Shown one piece after another: positions 26,920-64,000 of a DNA stretch of 64,000 nt. Source of the DNA: Synchiropus splendidus (Eukaryota > Chordata > Actinopteri > Syngnathiformes > Callionymidae); contig NC_071345.1 of NCBI RefSeq assembly GCF_027744825.2, positions 15,687,501 to 15,751,500 of the forward strand, written 5' to 3'. The notes beneath the pieces are model-generated. The model saw only the letters and a program-made list of their open reading frames with translations, did no database searches and was not told the DNA's origin. A program made the translations under genes and the position numbers. How positions within the stretch are numbered: position 1 is the first letter of the stretch; each line of letters begins with the position of its first letter.

Positions 26920-27415
26920 AATTGACTCCCATTATTTATACTACAGTCAATTTTCTTTGATGTTAATTACTACTACTAAATGGATAGATGGTCTTTATTA
27001 CTTATTTATAATTGATACTGTAAATAAATATAAATAAATAAAAATAATAATAAATAATGCATTCATAACAATAGTACAGTAAAAAACTTTGTTATGACAT
27101 TATTATTATTATTATTATTATTATTATGACAAATAGCATGCTAATTCTTAGCATAGAGAACATCTCTATGACTAGTTCTTATTGACTCCTATCCTTATAC
27201 TACAGTCAATTTTCTTAGATGTTAAATACTACTAAATACATGGTATTTATTAATTATATGTAATTAATAATTAAAATAATAATAAATAACAATACATTCA
27301 TAATCATAATGCAATAAAAAATAATAAATAAGGAAAGACTTTTTCTCATGCTAACTTTGTTATGACATGGTTATGTTAGCATAGAGTACATCTCCGTGGC
27401 TAGTTTCAAAATACA
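26920..27415. repeat. Tandem duplication, about 250-bp unit, two copies
   Basis: ATTGACTCC...CTACAGTCAATTTTCTT(T/A)GATGTTAA...CATTCATAA...TTTGTTATGACAT...TAGCATAGAG(A/T)ACATCTC occurs at 26923-27178 and again at 27181-27415, with an ATT microsatellite (27100-27127) in the first copy. Confidence 0.75.
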
Positions 27416-28223
27416 TGACTTGAGCACCTTCACCTCTGACTCCACCTCAGGACACACTGATACATCCACTTCCCTTCTTTCATTGAATTCACTTCCGTAC
27501 CAATTTGTCCTTGGTTGGAAGTTTTTAAAATGAATTGCAGTTGGCGGCCAGACGCGGTCAGTCAAACGGCAAAGCTGAGGCACTCCAACTATGCTCCTGA
27601 TTTTTGTGAGTGATTTGTCAGTCCGACTCTGTCGAACAACATAACCTTCTCCCATTCTTCAAAACGCAGGAAACTCAGAACGCAATGATATTGGTCTCCA
27701 ACTTTGCCAGATTTATTCCGAAACATGAGAGAAATGCCGTTGTTTGCTGCAATTCAGAAACCTGCAGAAGCTCTCAACCAATTCTGGGATGGTGACGGTG
27801 TTGAATCTTCACTCAGGTCTGATTCTGGAACTCTTAATTCGGCACATGGATACTGCAGCTACCTGCTAGAGGCCTGTTCCCATTGACAGTTCTACAGTTG
27901 ATGGTAAACCACAGCTACTTCAGAGGTCATGGCACCACAGATGACAGTCTTAACCCTGCTCACGTCCCCTGAATCGAGCGCCTCACTCTGCCGTTTGCGA
28001 GGAGTGGAGCATTCGTTTCTGCTGACTGTGTGTACATAATGCTCCTGCAGGTCAAATTAAATGAGTTGGCCGGCCGGAGTGTGACGGATGTGCCAGTGGT
28101 ATACGCAAGGTGTCCATCAAGTCTACATTCAGTACTAGACATGCGTAGGTGAGGTTCCATATTCATAACACAATATTGATGGGTCGATGATGTTTCACGA
28201 AACGTTGTCCTGGTTTTCTAGGG

Positions 28224-28237
28224 CCACCAGATGGCAC
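28224..28237 (+). promoter_or_regulatory. CTCF-like site
   Basis: CCACCAGATGGCAC fits the core CCASYAGRKGGCRS at every position. Confidence 0.5.
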
Positions 28238-28286
28238 TGTTTTCTGTGACGTGTGGACTTGAACAATTAATTCCATGAAACCAAGA

Positions 28287-28300
28287 GCGCCATCTAGTGG
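28287..28300 (-). promoter_or_regulatory. CTCF-like site, reverse orientation
   Basis: The reverse complement CCACTAGATGGCGC is a full match to the CTCF core. It faces the site at 28224. Confidence 0.55.
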
Positions 28301-28364
28301 CCGCACGAGGAGACGGTTTCATTAACCCTGCAATACTGTTTCATGATACCTCAGCTACCCATCA

Positions 28365-29589
28365 TGACTACAATATGTACCATTGAGAAGATGGATCACA
28401 AAGGCAAATAGAATGCAAACAGACACTTTGAAATCTAAATCCAAAGTACGGTAAAATAAATCCTGTGACTGGTTGTCGTGTTTAGTGCTGCGAGCCAGAC
28501 AGATTATTCCATGTTTTGCCTTTCTGCATCATTGCAGTGCCATTAAAAATGTTGTGCACCGCTTAGTAAAACAGAATAAATCAGATGTAAATAGTAAAAA
28601 AATATTTAAATAAAAATAAGACGTTTCCCTTCAGCTGTTCAGCTGCCACAATTTCTCAGAGTTTAGTGTGTGCAATGTATGTTCCCACAATGCATACTTG
28701 TAAAAGCATCTGTATCTAGTGCTTTTGCCTATATTGGAAATTTTCAACAGTTTTTTCTGTACTTTCATCACACATCTGCGATTCTGGATGTATCCTGACT
28801 TCATGAACCCTTAGTTCCAAATGTATTTCCCTCCACATACTCTGCTGCCTCTGTTCTCTCTTTGTTGTTGCACAGAAGCAGCAGTCAGTGCAGTGTTGCT
28901 AAACCTGTCCTTACCTTCCCGGGTCCCCTGTTGAGGATGGTCACGGGGGAGCATACCCATGGTGACCAGGCCTGTCAGATGCAGTGTCCATGATGGCCCA
29001 AGAATGATTGGTTTCGTGGATGCGGGCGGTGGTCTCTGACAGTGCCGAGGGAGCTGGTGCCACACTTGGGGGAGAAACGGTGGCAGAATGTGAAACGCTG
29101 GTGAGCAAGGTTATTTCAAAGGTCATCGCTAGACCTGTCACCCATCTCCCCGTCAGCCAGGATTCATGAGCTGGCCTTGTGTTGTGCATAGAGAGTGTTG
29201 TGCCTGCATCTGTCCTTGGTTCGACTCTGGTTTTGTCTTTGTCCTCCTGTGTGAGGAGTGGAGGTGAATCAGATGCTGATCTTTGTCATTACTGCACATG
29301 GTACGATTTATGCCACCCCATAAAGATGAGAATTCCCCGGCCCTCAACTCAAAGTTTATGACATCCTATCCATATATTTGCCGATGTATAACCAATCAAT
29401 TGAGGGCTGCGATCAGTGGTTTTAGGCCACTGCTTGTGTATGAAGATCTCAGGATGGTCTCATTGACCTAGTTAAAGGGGGTTGAAATGAACATTATTCA
29501 ACAATATTTTGTTACGTTATTAGTTGCATATGAAATGCATGAAATAACACCTCGTACAATGGTCAGTTATACTCTGTCATATCCATTTA
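28365..29589. other. Intergenic with an unassigned balanced block
   Basis: 28840-29190 has balanced composition and a donor-like GGGAAG|GTAAGG on the minus strand (about 28910), but no frame reads through as a known protein. It may be an old transposon. Confidence 0.3.
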
Positions 29590-29766
29590 ATTTGATACAT
29601 TTGCTTACCAGTTGCTCCAAATATCGTCAGACAATACGTTGATGTTTGTTTATTTAATATCATTATTAAGCCAAACCTATGTAGTAAACAACAACCAAAG
29701 CCCTCAACTTTGGTCAGCTCAGAAGCCGCAAGTCAATGAAAGTTATTGCTCTATATTGTTCTTCCA

Positions 29767-29838
29767 AGATTCAAGATGTGTTTATTTGTCATGTGCTCTT
29801 TCAACACAGGTTCTGTGATGCAATGAAAAGATTTGGAA
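29767..29838 (-). mobile_element. LINE/SINE tail-like insertion
   Basis: AAGATTCAAGATGTGTTTAT and TTGTCATGTG resemble fish retroelement tails. It interrupts the duplication at 29590-30060 and is absent from the other copy. Confidence 0.45.
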
Positions 29839-29886
29839 CTGTTTATCAATATATGAATTATCATTGATAGCAATAAGCTGATTCGG

Positions 29887-29900
29887 CCAGTAGGTGGCAG
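29887..29900 (+). promoter_or_regulatory. CTCF-like site in duplication copy 1
   Basis: CCAGTAGGTGGCAG is a full match to the CTCF core. Confidence 0.5.
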
Positions 29901-30269
29901 TAGCCGCAGCAATTGTTGAGGGCTTGTCAAGTCAGAAGAACAGAAGAATTACAGTCTGAGATGAAATATGGGTTTTAAGAATTTAATTTTATGAAAAAGA
30001 GAAACATGTAATTACCATCCATGCTGTTTGATTTTATGGAAATATTCTCAAAATAAATCCTAAACTATGGGAAAAAAAATTAGGATGCCGATATCTTGAC
30101 AAAGGTACAAAAAGGTACTTGATTATGTTTTTTTCTTCAGTTTTTATTTATTTTATTAATCGCCATAACTCATTAAAAGAATTAGAGTATGACAAAGGAC
30201 CTTCTATTATTTTATTACAAATCTATTACAAATTGTATTTCTGTTTTTTGCTTTGACCTCACAAGGGGT

Positions 30270-30345
30270 GTAATAATAATAACAATAATAATAATAATAA
30301 CAATAATAATAATAATAACAATAATAATATGTATTGTTATTGTTA
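30270..30345. repeat. (AAT)n/(AAC) microsatellite
   Basis: AATAATAAC-type repeats, imperfect. Confidence 0.9.
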
Positions 30346-30759
30346 TTGTTATATAGCTTTTGCCATTTTTGCCTAATCCTCATTTTTAAACTATGTTATA
30401 ATAATAACATAGTATAATAAATATAACATAATACAAACATAACATAATAAATAATAATGATAATAATAGTAATAAACCATATACTAATCCAGGTATCACC
30501 TAAAAACGCATTACTGTACAAAGTTTAATTATATTACCATTTAGATCGATCATATTTCAGCAAAATATAAACAACTGTAAACACGGCACACAAAAGCTTG
30601 GGTCTTACTGTTGCTTATATTTGACCCATCAGCTGTCACCACAAATGTTGGATACAAATATAATTGTTGACCTCTCCACCTTTCTGTTCTGTGTCATAAT
30701 CCTCCTCGTCTCTGTCACAGAAACCTTATGCATAATGTGCAGCAAACCAGCCCCACATT

Positions 30760-31060
30760 TCCAAGTCTGACTCACGTCTCGCCGTGTCACTGGAAAAGCT
30801 CAGCCGCTATCACTGCTGTCGGTGCGGCTTGTTAGCATGAATGACAAGACAGCCGAGCCACAGCCGCCGCTCTCAAACTCAGCAGGTTTTTCACATCACG
30901 ATTATAGCGACGAGAGGTGAGCAGAGCCCGTGACAATTTTAATGATTGATCACTGCCGTCCAGAGCGGAGAAAACAGATCTGAGGGAGGCAAAAGGCAGA
31001 GGGTGTAAAAGAAGGGCGTGGGCAACGCCACAAGGTCAGAGTAATGTCCAGGCTATTGTT
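30760..31060. other. Candidate conserved non-coding element
   Basis: Balanced block with ATGATTGATCAC, TTAGCATGAATGACA and AATTTTAATGA cores. No coding frame. From composition only. Confidence 0.3.
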
Positions 31061-31489
31061 TTCAGCTGCAAAGTGACAGAGGGAGAGTAACTGGTGGCCT
31101 GGAAGGCAGGAACAGATGTTCTAACACAATGGACAGGCACTTGGCTGCTTGTTGACTTAAAGGCAGGAGACATGCTGCCTTATTCTACTAACACAAGCCA
31201 CTGCTCAACCGCTGTGTTTATGCCTTCACTCAACACGCAACACTCATTATTTTAGAGTTGAACACACTGAATGGAGTTAGTCTGCAAATATATACTCAAA
31301 CTAACATTAAAGGGGGAAAAACTGCGACATAAAATCATCACTCATGCAAAGGATATTGTTTGTGTTAGATCCAAGTCAATAATGTGATTGTTTACAGTAA
31401 GTTTAACATATTTATATTGCATAAATGTATCGTCTATTTCTGTCGACAGAATTCAATTAAAACACAAGAAAAAACATCAAGATATTGGT

Positions 31490-31910
31490 GCATATTAAGC
31501 TCTATTTTATTTGAAAATATTTTTTGTAAAACTTTTTTTGGTACCACATTATTTGCTTTTTTTTCTATATGGCTTATTATCAACCAGTTTACTCTGGTAT
31601 CAGTATTTTCAATGAGCCATCCAAAGCCCTCAGAGCTCAGAAGGCACAGCTTAATTTTCACCCAAAGTTACGCTCTATATTTATTTGCAACTTTTTATCA
31701 ATGTATGAAATATCATAAATAGCAATAAGCTGATTCGGCCAGTAGGTGGCAGTAGCCACAGCAATTGTTGAGGGCTTGTCAAATCAGAAGAACAGAAGAC
31801 GTGTTAAAACGTGTTTTGAGACTTAAACATTATGAAATCGAGAAACATGTAATTACCATCCATTCATGTTGTCAGATTTTTATGTAAATATTCTCGAACT
31901 AAATCCGGGG
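31490..31910. repeat. Segmental duplication copy 2
   Basis: Partner of 29590-30060 in the same orientation, about 1.85 kb away and roughly 80% alike by eye over the last 200 bp. Confidence 0.8.
31739..31752 (+). promoter_or_regulatory. CTCF-like site in duplication copy 2
   Basis: CCAGTAGGTGGCAG, identical to the copy 1 site and in the same orientation. Confidence 0.5.
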
Positions 31911-31997
31911 AAATGTAAAACCTGTTGCTGTGACTCAAAATCAAAATATAAAATGGACAAATAAAAGCCTTTATTTTTTGTAAACTAAATATAAAAC

Positions 31998-33655
31998 CAT
32001 AATCCATCCATCCATCTGCATCTACTTATCCGTTGCCGGGTCGCGGGGGCAGCAGCTGCGATATGATCCCTCCACTTGGTCCTGGGTCGACCCCTCAGTT
32101 TCCATCCTACTGGCCGGGCCTGAAATACCTCTGACTGAAGACGTCCAGGGGGTATCCTCATGAGATGCCCAAACCACCTCAACTGACTCCTCTCAACGTG
32201 GAGAAGCAGCTGCTCCACTCCGAGTCTCTCCCGAGTGACAGATCTTCTCACCCTATCTCTAAGGGAGACCCGAGAAAAATCATTCCAGCCACTTGTATTC
32301 GGGATCTTATTCTTTCACACTGTGATGAAGCCATCAGAACCAAATCATCTGCAAATAGCAGCGACTGGATCCTCAGGCCACCAAAACCGCAAACCCTCCC
32401 CACCAGAGCTGTGCCTCAAAATCATGTCCATGTAAACCAAAAACAGGGTGGGATACAAAGCACAACCCTGGCAGAGACCAACCCCCCACTGGTAACATGG
32501 ACTTGCACCGAAGTATCTGGACAACACTCCTGCTCTTGGAATACAGAGATTGAACGGCCATCTATGGGCAGCCTCGCACCCCATACTCTCGAAGACACCC
32601 AGTTATACGCCTTCTCCAAGTCCACAAAACAAATGCAGACTGGCAGGTCATACTCCCAGTCACCCTCGAGAACTATTGAGAGAGTAAACAGTTGGTAGTT
32701 CCATGGCCAGGGACGGAACCCACATTGCTCCTCTTGATTCCGAGGTTCAACTATCGATCAGACTCTCCGCTCCACCACCTTAGAGGAGCCCTTAGCAGGG
32801 AAGCTGAGGAGTGTGATTCCTCTCTAGTTGGAACACACTGTCTGGTAACACTTTTCAAATAGGGGAACCACCAACCCAGTCTGCCACTCGTCCGGTACTG
32901 ACTCAGACATCCATGCAATGTTGAAGAGGCTTGTCAGTCAAGACAGCCCCTCAACACCCAGATCCTACAGCATTTCTGGACGAATCTAATTGACTCCCGG
33001 AGTTTTGCCACTGTGGAGCTTTTTGACTATGACAGAGATTTCAGCCAGAGAAATCGACAAAGACTGCCTATCATCCTCCAGCTCTTTCTCCCTTACAGAG
33101 GGTGGTTTGTCCATGTTAAGGAGTTCCTCAAAGAGATGCTGCGGCCTGAGATGCTTGACATTTTTCCAGAAACGCCTTGGTGCCGACCAAAAGTCTTCCT
33201 CCATGGATTCTCCAAACTCCTCCCACACCTGCTGTTTAGCCTTAGCAACAGCTGAAGCAGCTGCTTCAGGAATCCCACTGGACAGAAGGTCTCGATAAGA
33301 CTCCTTCTTCAGTCAGACGGCTTCCCTGACTTCTGTGTCCACCAAGATGTCCTTGGGTTACTGTCCCTTGAGACACTGATGACCTCCATGCCACAGCTCA
33401 CCACTCGAGGTTCAGCTATGGCAGCTTTGCACACCGACCATGGTACGTAACGTGGGTCACCCGCGCAACCAGATACTCACCGACAGGCCCAACTCCCATA
33501 CCTGGTTCCCGGTATCCCTCCAGGCAGGGTACACTTAACATATCCATTCCTCTTCATGAATCAATTTGGACCAGGCTGAGTCCGACCTCTCATCAGGGAC
33601 CTGTTTGCATGAGTGACCCTGCAAGGACCACGAGGCTCCTGACAACATAGCCCCC
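31998..33655 (-). mobile_element. Decayed non-LTR retrotransposon (LINE), internally deleted
   Basis: On the minus strand, pieces of a pol protein are readable in several frames: WEEFGESMEEDFWS near 33200, SGKTPGVN near 32990, the RT region LEKAYNWV near 32620, QGCALYPTLFLVYMDMI near 32430, FADD at 32344-32355, and the C-terminal ERSQLRWFGHLMRIPPGRL near 32170 and RGRPRTKWRD near 32070. The FADD box is followed within about 20 residues by C-terminal sequence, so the segment between is deleted. The 3' end finishes in an (ATGG) tail at about 32000. Frameshifts make it inactive. The clade is not certain. Confidence 0.85.
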
Positions 33656-33934
33656 TGAATCATGTTTCTTTTTAAATCACTGCAAGAAACTACACATCTT
33701 TACAAATCGAATAAATTATGGCCGAACTCAAGCTCCACAGCTTCCTCCACGTGGACCATTGATCTTGTTATTGACCCATTGCTTCCCTCTGCTGGCCAAG
33801 GGAAACGGGACCAGTCGACTTCAGAATGGCCATATTTAAAAATAAACTTTTATGATTTTGTAAAAGGAAAAAAAGGACAATATCATGACGAAGATGTGAA
33901 GTTACATCACATTTCACATGTAAATATTTGAGGT

Positions 33935-34060
<126 letters not shown>

Positions 34061-34137
34061 GGTAAATTATTGAAATGATTTTCATATTTTCTTCTGTTTG
34101 TATATTTGTATTTTTAACTTTTACTTAGTGGTTGTCT

Positions 34138-34241
<104 letters not shown>

Positions 34242-34310
34242 CAGGTATCTTTTTTACAATGCGTGTCTAGTAGGTAACTATAGTTTTTGTAATATGAAAA
34301 TAGAATTAAA

Positions 34311-34433
<123 letters not shown>

Positions 34434-34559
34434 ATATATGTTAAAAATACAAATATACAAATATACAAATAGATGACAATATGAACATAATAAAATAATA
34501 TAACATAAAATAATTCTATAACTCATATGTCATTGGAGGAATACGTCTTTAATATTTGG

Positions 34560-34709
34560 AGGAGGCGGCTTGAGTCGACACTGGACGGTAGATGTCGCCC
34601 GACTCCACGGAGCTTGTGCTCGCAGTCAGTCGGCTCTCTGTAGATGACCGGGTCGCCATTTTGAAAACCAAATCGTTTACACAGCACACCCGCCCAGAAT
34701 ACTGGAACT
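34560..34709 (+). promoter_or_regulatory. znf236: Probable ZNF236 core promoter and 5'UTR, TATA-less
   Basis: The sequence becomes CpG-containing directly after the AT/GT microsatellites and before the start codon. It has no TATA box at a useful distance. A YY1-type site, CGCCATTTTG, lies at 34654-34663, about 50 bp before the ATG; such sites are common just downstream of the start of transcription in housekeeping promoters. The exact start site is not visible. Confidence 0.6.
34654..34663 (+). promoter_or_regulatory. YY1-like site in the ZNF236 5'UTR
   Basis: CGCCATTTTG matches the reverse complement of the YY1 core (CAAAATGGCG). Its place close to the start codon fits the usual position of YY1 sites relative to TATA-less starts. 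Binding is inferred from the motif only. Confidence 0.5.
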
Positions 34710-62118
<27,409 letters not shown>

Positions 62119-62480
62119 AGTGAGCTGGATCAGCAGCGATGTCTGGGAGGCCTGGTTCTCCCTGCGATGGCTGTCACCACATACCTGGCATCCCTTCTGA
62201 AGAGCGCTGCGGCTGCCTCAAGCATCAGGTTGTCACGGCAACAGAAGCAGAAAGTTTGTTTCTACTGTAAATATTCAGTCTGTTATGGCTGCAACATTGT
62301 TTTATAATGTTGTTAGATTCTGTTTTCCTTTCTGTGAATAATGAGATAAAAGTCCCAGAGTATATATTTTTCCTGACCCGCCTGCTGCCGGTGTCAGTGC
62401 TGATCTTGAGGTGTGTACAGAAGAGGCTTTTTTGCAGCTTATTTTCTACTGTACGGAATAAATTATGATCCACTTTTCTA
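62119..62480 (+). other. znf236: ZNF236 3'UTR
   Basis: About 340 nt run from the stop to an AATAAA at 62457. Cleavage is expected 10-30 nt beyond it, so the end given here is approximate. A longer 3'UTR using a later signal cannot be excluded. Confidence 0.65.
62457..62462 (+). terminator. znf236: ZNF236 poly(A) signal AATAAA
   Basis: Canonical hexamer, the first after the stop codon. A GT-rich stretch follows by about 40 nt (gttcagcgtgttg), which fits a downstream element. Confidence 0.65.
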
Positions 62481-63200
62481 ACTAACTGAAGTTCAGCGTG
62501 TTGAATCTTTCAGATCTGAACCGTAAACCGTTTCCCCTCTGCACTCTGGTTTCCTCCCACAGTCCTAAAACATGCCGACTGCAGTCACACTGATGAAGCA
62601 GTGAAACACTGAAGGAACAAGGCCTTTTGTTTATCTCATCAAACCCTTCCTGAACAGCTCAGGATGTTTAATGTATTCCAGTTTGTTCTGCTGGTGGGAG
62701 CAAACAACCACTTTCACCACATTTGCTTTATTCCTTTTATTCCTTTTTTATTTTCCGTTAAGTGGCTGGTTCACTTTTATTACAGATAATGAGGGGGAGG
62801 TTCTTTGGATCCGTCCGGAACACAACGCTTCAAAGGCTCACACACATACGCACGCGCTCGCTCGCTTCAGGAAAACATGCAGTGTTTTAACACACTTCAT
62901 CTAAACACGGTTACTTCTGAGTTACTCTGAGCACCTTTTTGAAAATTGTGTCTGACAGCACATCGTGTCAAATCCATGCCGACCGAAAAGAAAGCGAGAC
63001 ACGAAACCTGTTAGGAGCAAGAAAATTGACTGGCGGAGTTAGATACAGGGGCTATGAAACCAAAACCGACGCTGAAGACACGACACTTAATGACACAAAA
63101 TCATTTACAGATTTACAAAATCATTTACAATGAAGTTAACTTGGTCAAAGATTAGAAAATAATAATATACAGAGACGGACACGTACGACGGGACAAAGAC
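62481..63200. other. Intergenic between ZNF236 and the next promoter
   Basis: No gene or transposon recognised. A few CA and CG repeats lie near 62840-62865. Confidence 0.5.
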
Positions 63201-63553
63201 GACTTTCTTTACTAAGCTGAATCGACCCGGGCCATGAAGGTCAGTCGGACTGGTGCCGGTCTTGAACACTTCCGGGTCGACCGCGGTGCAACCGTCACGT
63301 GAGTCAGACAAAATGATAGAGGAGACGTGCAGGTAGAGACGTGGGCGGGGCAACAGATTGTGTCGATGTACCAGCCTATAGGGGGTGGTAAGTGTTATCC
63401 GAGGGTCAGCGGGAAGTTAAAAGGGGGGGACGTCATCGCTTCCATCTTCCTCCTTTTAGTCTTGCGTTGGTGCTCGTCTGCCCTCGTGCTGTTGGGAAGG
63501 TGTTTTGGGAGACTTCAGCGTTTGGCGGGAGAAGAACTCCGGCTTCCCTGTGG
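63200..63553 (+). promoter_or_regulatory. CpG-rich promoter and probable first exon of a downstream gene
   Basis: Contains an ETS site ACTTCCGGG (63268-63276), an E-box TCACGTGA (63295-63302), a GC box GGGCGGGGC (63343-63351), a CRE-like GACGTCAT (63429-63436) and a YY1-like CCATCTT (63442-63448), then a strong donor TGG|GTGAGT at 63554. This is the layout of a TATA-less housekeeping promoter firing to the right, with exon 1 ending at 63553. The coding part is beyond the window, so the gene is unknown. Confidence 0.55.
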
Positions 63554-64000
63554 GTGAGTTCCACGAGAAAAAGTCAGTGATGTCACAAAGAAGCCTTGCT
63601 AGTTTTCTTTTTTAAGCCACTACTGTGTGTGATGTTGTGGTGAGGAAAAACATGCCACTTTTGTTGTTAGCATATGTCAACATGGGATTTAGCTAGTACA
63701 AAATATGCAGCGCAAAGTTTCCGGCATATGAATCTGTGCTGATCCACGAATGCTTTTTGGCATGTTCCGGATCATGAAGTAATTCTTCTGTGGATGTTTA
63801 TTTCGGGTTTTTTGGGATGTGGCATTGCTGGAAGCAAAACTTACGCCGCATATGCCACTGCAGTGCACAAAACATGCCACTCACACTCATATTTTGCAGA
63901 ACAGCGAGCCTCACACGCCCTCTGCATCTTGACACTGCTGTTGACTGTTGTGCCACTGCAAACAACAACCGAGTAAACAACACGTGTTTCTAGGTGTATT
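63554..64000 (+). other. Probable intron 1 of the downstream gene
   Basis: Follows the GTGAGT donor and contains no recognised exon. It runs off the window. Confidence 0.35.

Larger units (their letters stand above)
28177..28364. mobile_element. Short TIR element (MITE) copy 1 with two CTCF-like motifs
   Basis: The left end TGATGGGTCGATGATGTTTC, then ACGAAAC, is mirrored at the right end by GTTTCATGATACC...CTACCCATCA. The interior holds CCACCAGATGGCAC (28224-28237) and GCGCCATCTAGTGG (28287-28300). A related copy is at 54352-54504. Confidence 0.65.
29590..30060. repeat. Segmental duplication copy 1 (with an insertion)
   Basis: Aligns with 31490-31910: CCAAAGCCCTCA, GCTCTATATT, TTTATCAAT(A/G)TATGAA, AGCAATAAGCTGATTCGGCC, GAGAAACATGTAATTACCAT. 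This copy carries an extra stretch of about 70 bp (29767-29838). Confidence 0.8.

Noticed and set aside
28811..29189. Exon-like minus-strand stretch ending at a GTAAGG donor
   Set aside because: Each frame hits a stop within the supposed exon, and no protein is recognisable. It may be an old transposon but I cannot name it.
29150..29235. GGTTCGACTCT resembling a tRNA T-loop
   Set aside because: No matching acceptor stem, D-arm or anticodon arm upstream.

Overview
The window is vertebrate genomic DNA, most likely from a teleost fish. It carries one large interrupted gene, long AT-rich non-coding stretches, many microsatellites, and transposon families typical of teleosts (a Tc1-like remnant, a non-autonomous hAT-like element, and 3' ends of two kinds of LINE). 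Nothing prokaryotic is present.

The only protein gene I can reconstruct is the teleost orthologue of ZNF236, on the + strand from 34,710 to 62,118. I placed 32 coding exons by hand. Reading frame and splice phase hold across all 31 introns, and the exons sum to 5,553 nt, giving 1,850 residues plus a stop. I count 30 C2H2 zinc fingers. From memory human ZNF236 has 30 fingers and about 1,845 residues, so the gene looks complete and intact. Exon 1 encodes a short AT-hook-like N-terminus. Fingers 1-9 form the first cluster, fingers 10-25 four modules of four, and fingers 26-30 the C-terminal cluster. A finger-free region rich in Thr/Leu/Gln repeats lies between fingers 25 and 26. A poly(A) signal sits at 62,457.

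The left half (1 to about 34,500) has no gene I can support. It holds an E-box-bearing CpG-rich patch near 3.1 kb that could be a promoter, several short direct duplications (2.0/2.4, 12.1/12.6, 26.9/27.2 and 29.6/31.5 kb), a 650-bp foldback element (9,870-10,519), a Tc1-like remnant (14,241-14,700), a perfect interstitial telomeric array (20,220-20,288), a 677-bp GGAT array grown from the tail of a LINE (22,193-22,869), a hAT-like element (24,069-24,610), a decayed LINE (about 31,998-33,655, minus strand), and an inverted set of CA/TA/GT microsatellites just upstream of the ZNF236 promoter. Some blocks of balanced composition may be conserved non-coding elements; that is a guess from composition only.

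The right end (about 63,200-63,553) looks like the CpG-rich promoter and first exon of a further + strand gene, whose coding part is outside the window.

Most worth a second look: the A-B-B-A order of the finger modules, a GC-AG second intron, candidate early-terminated isoforms with 25 fingers, a 21-bp hairpin just after the exon 13 donor, and two repeat families that carry CTCF-like motifs.
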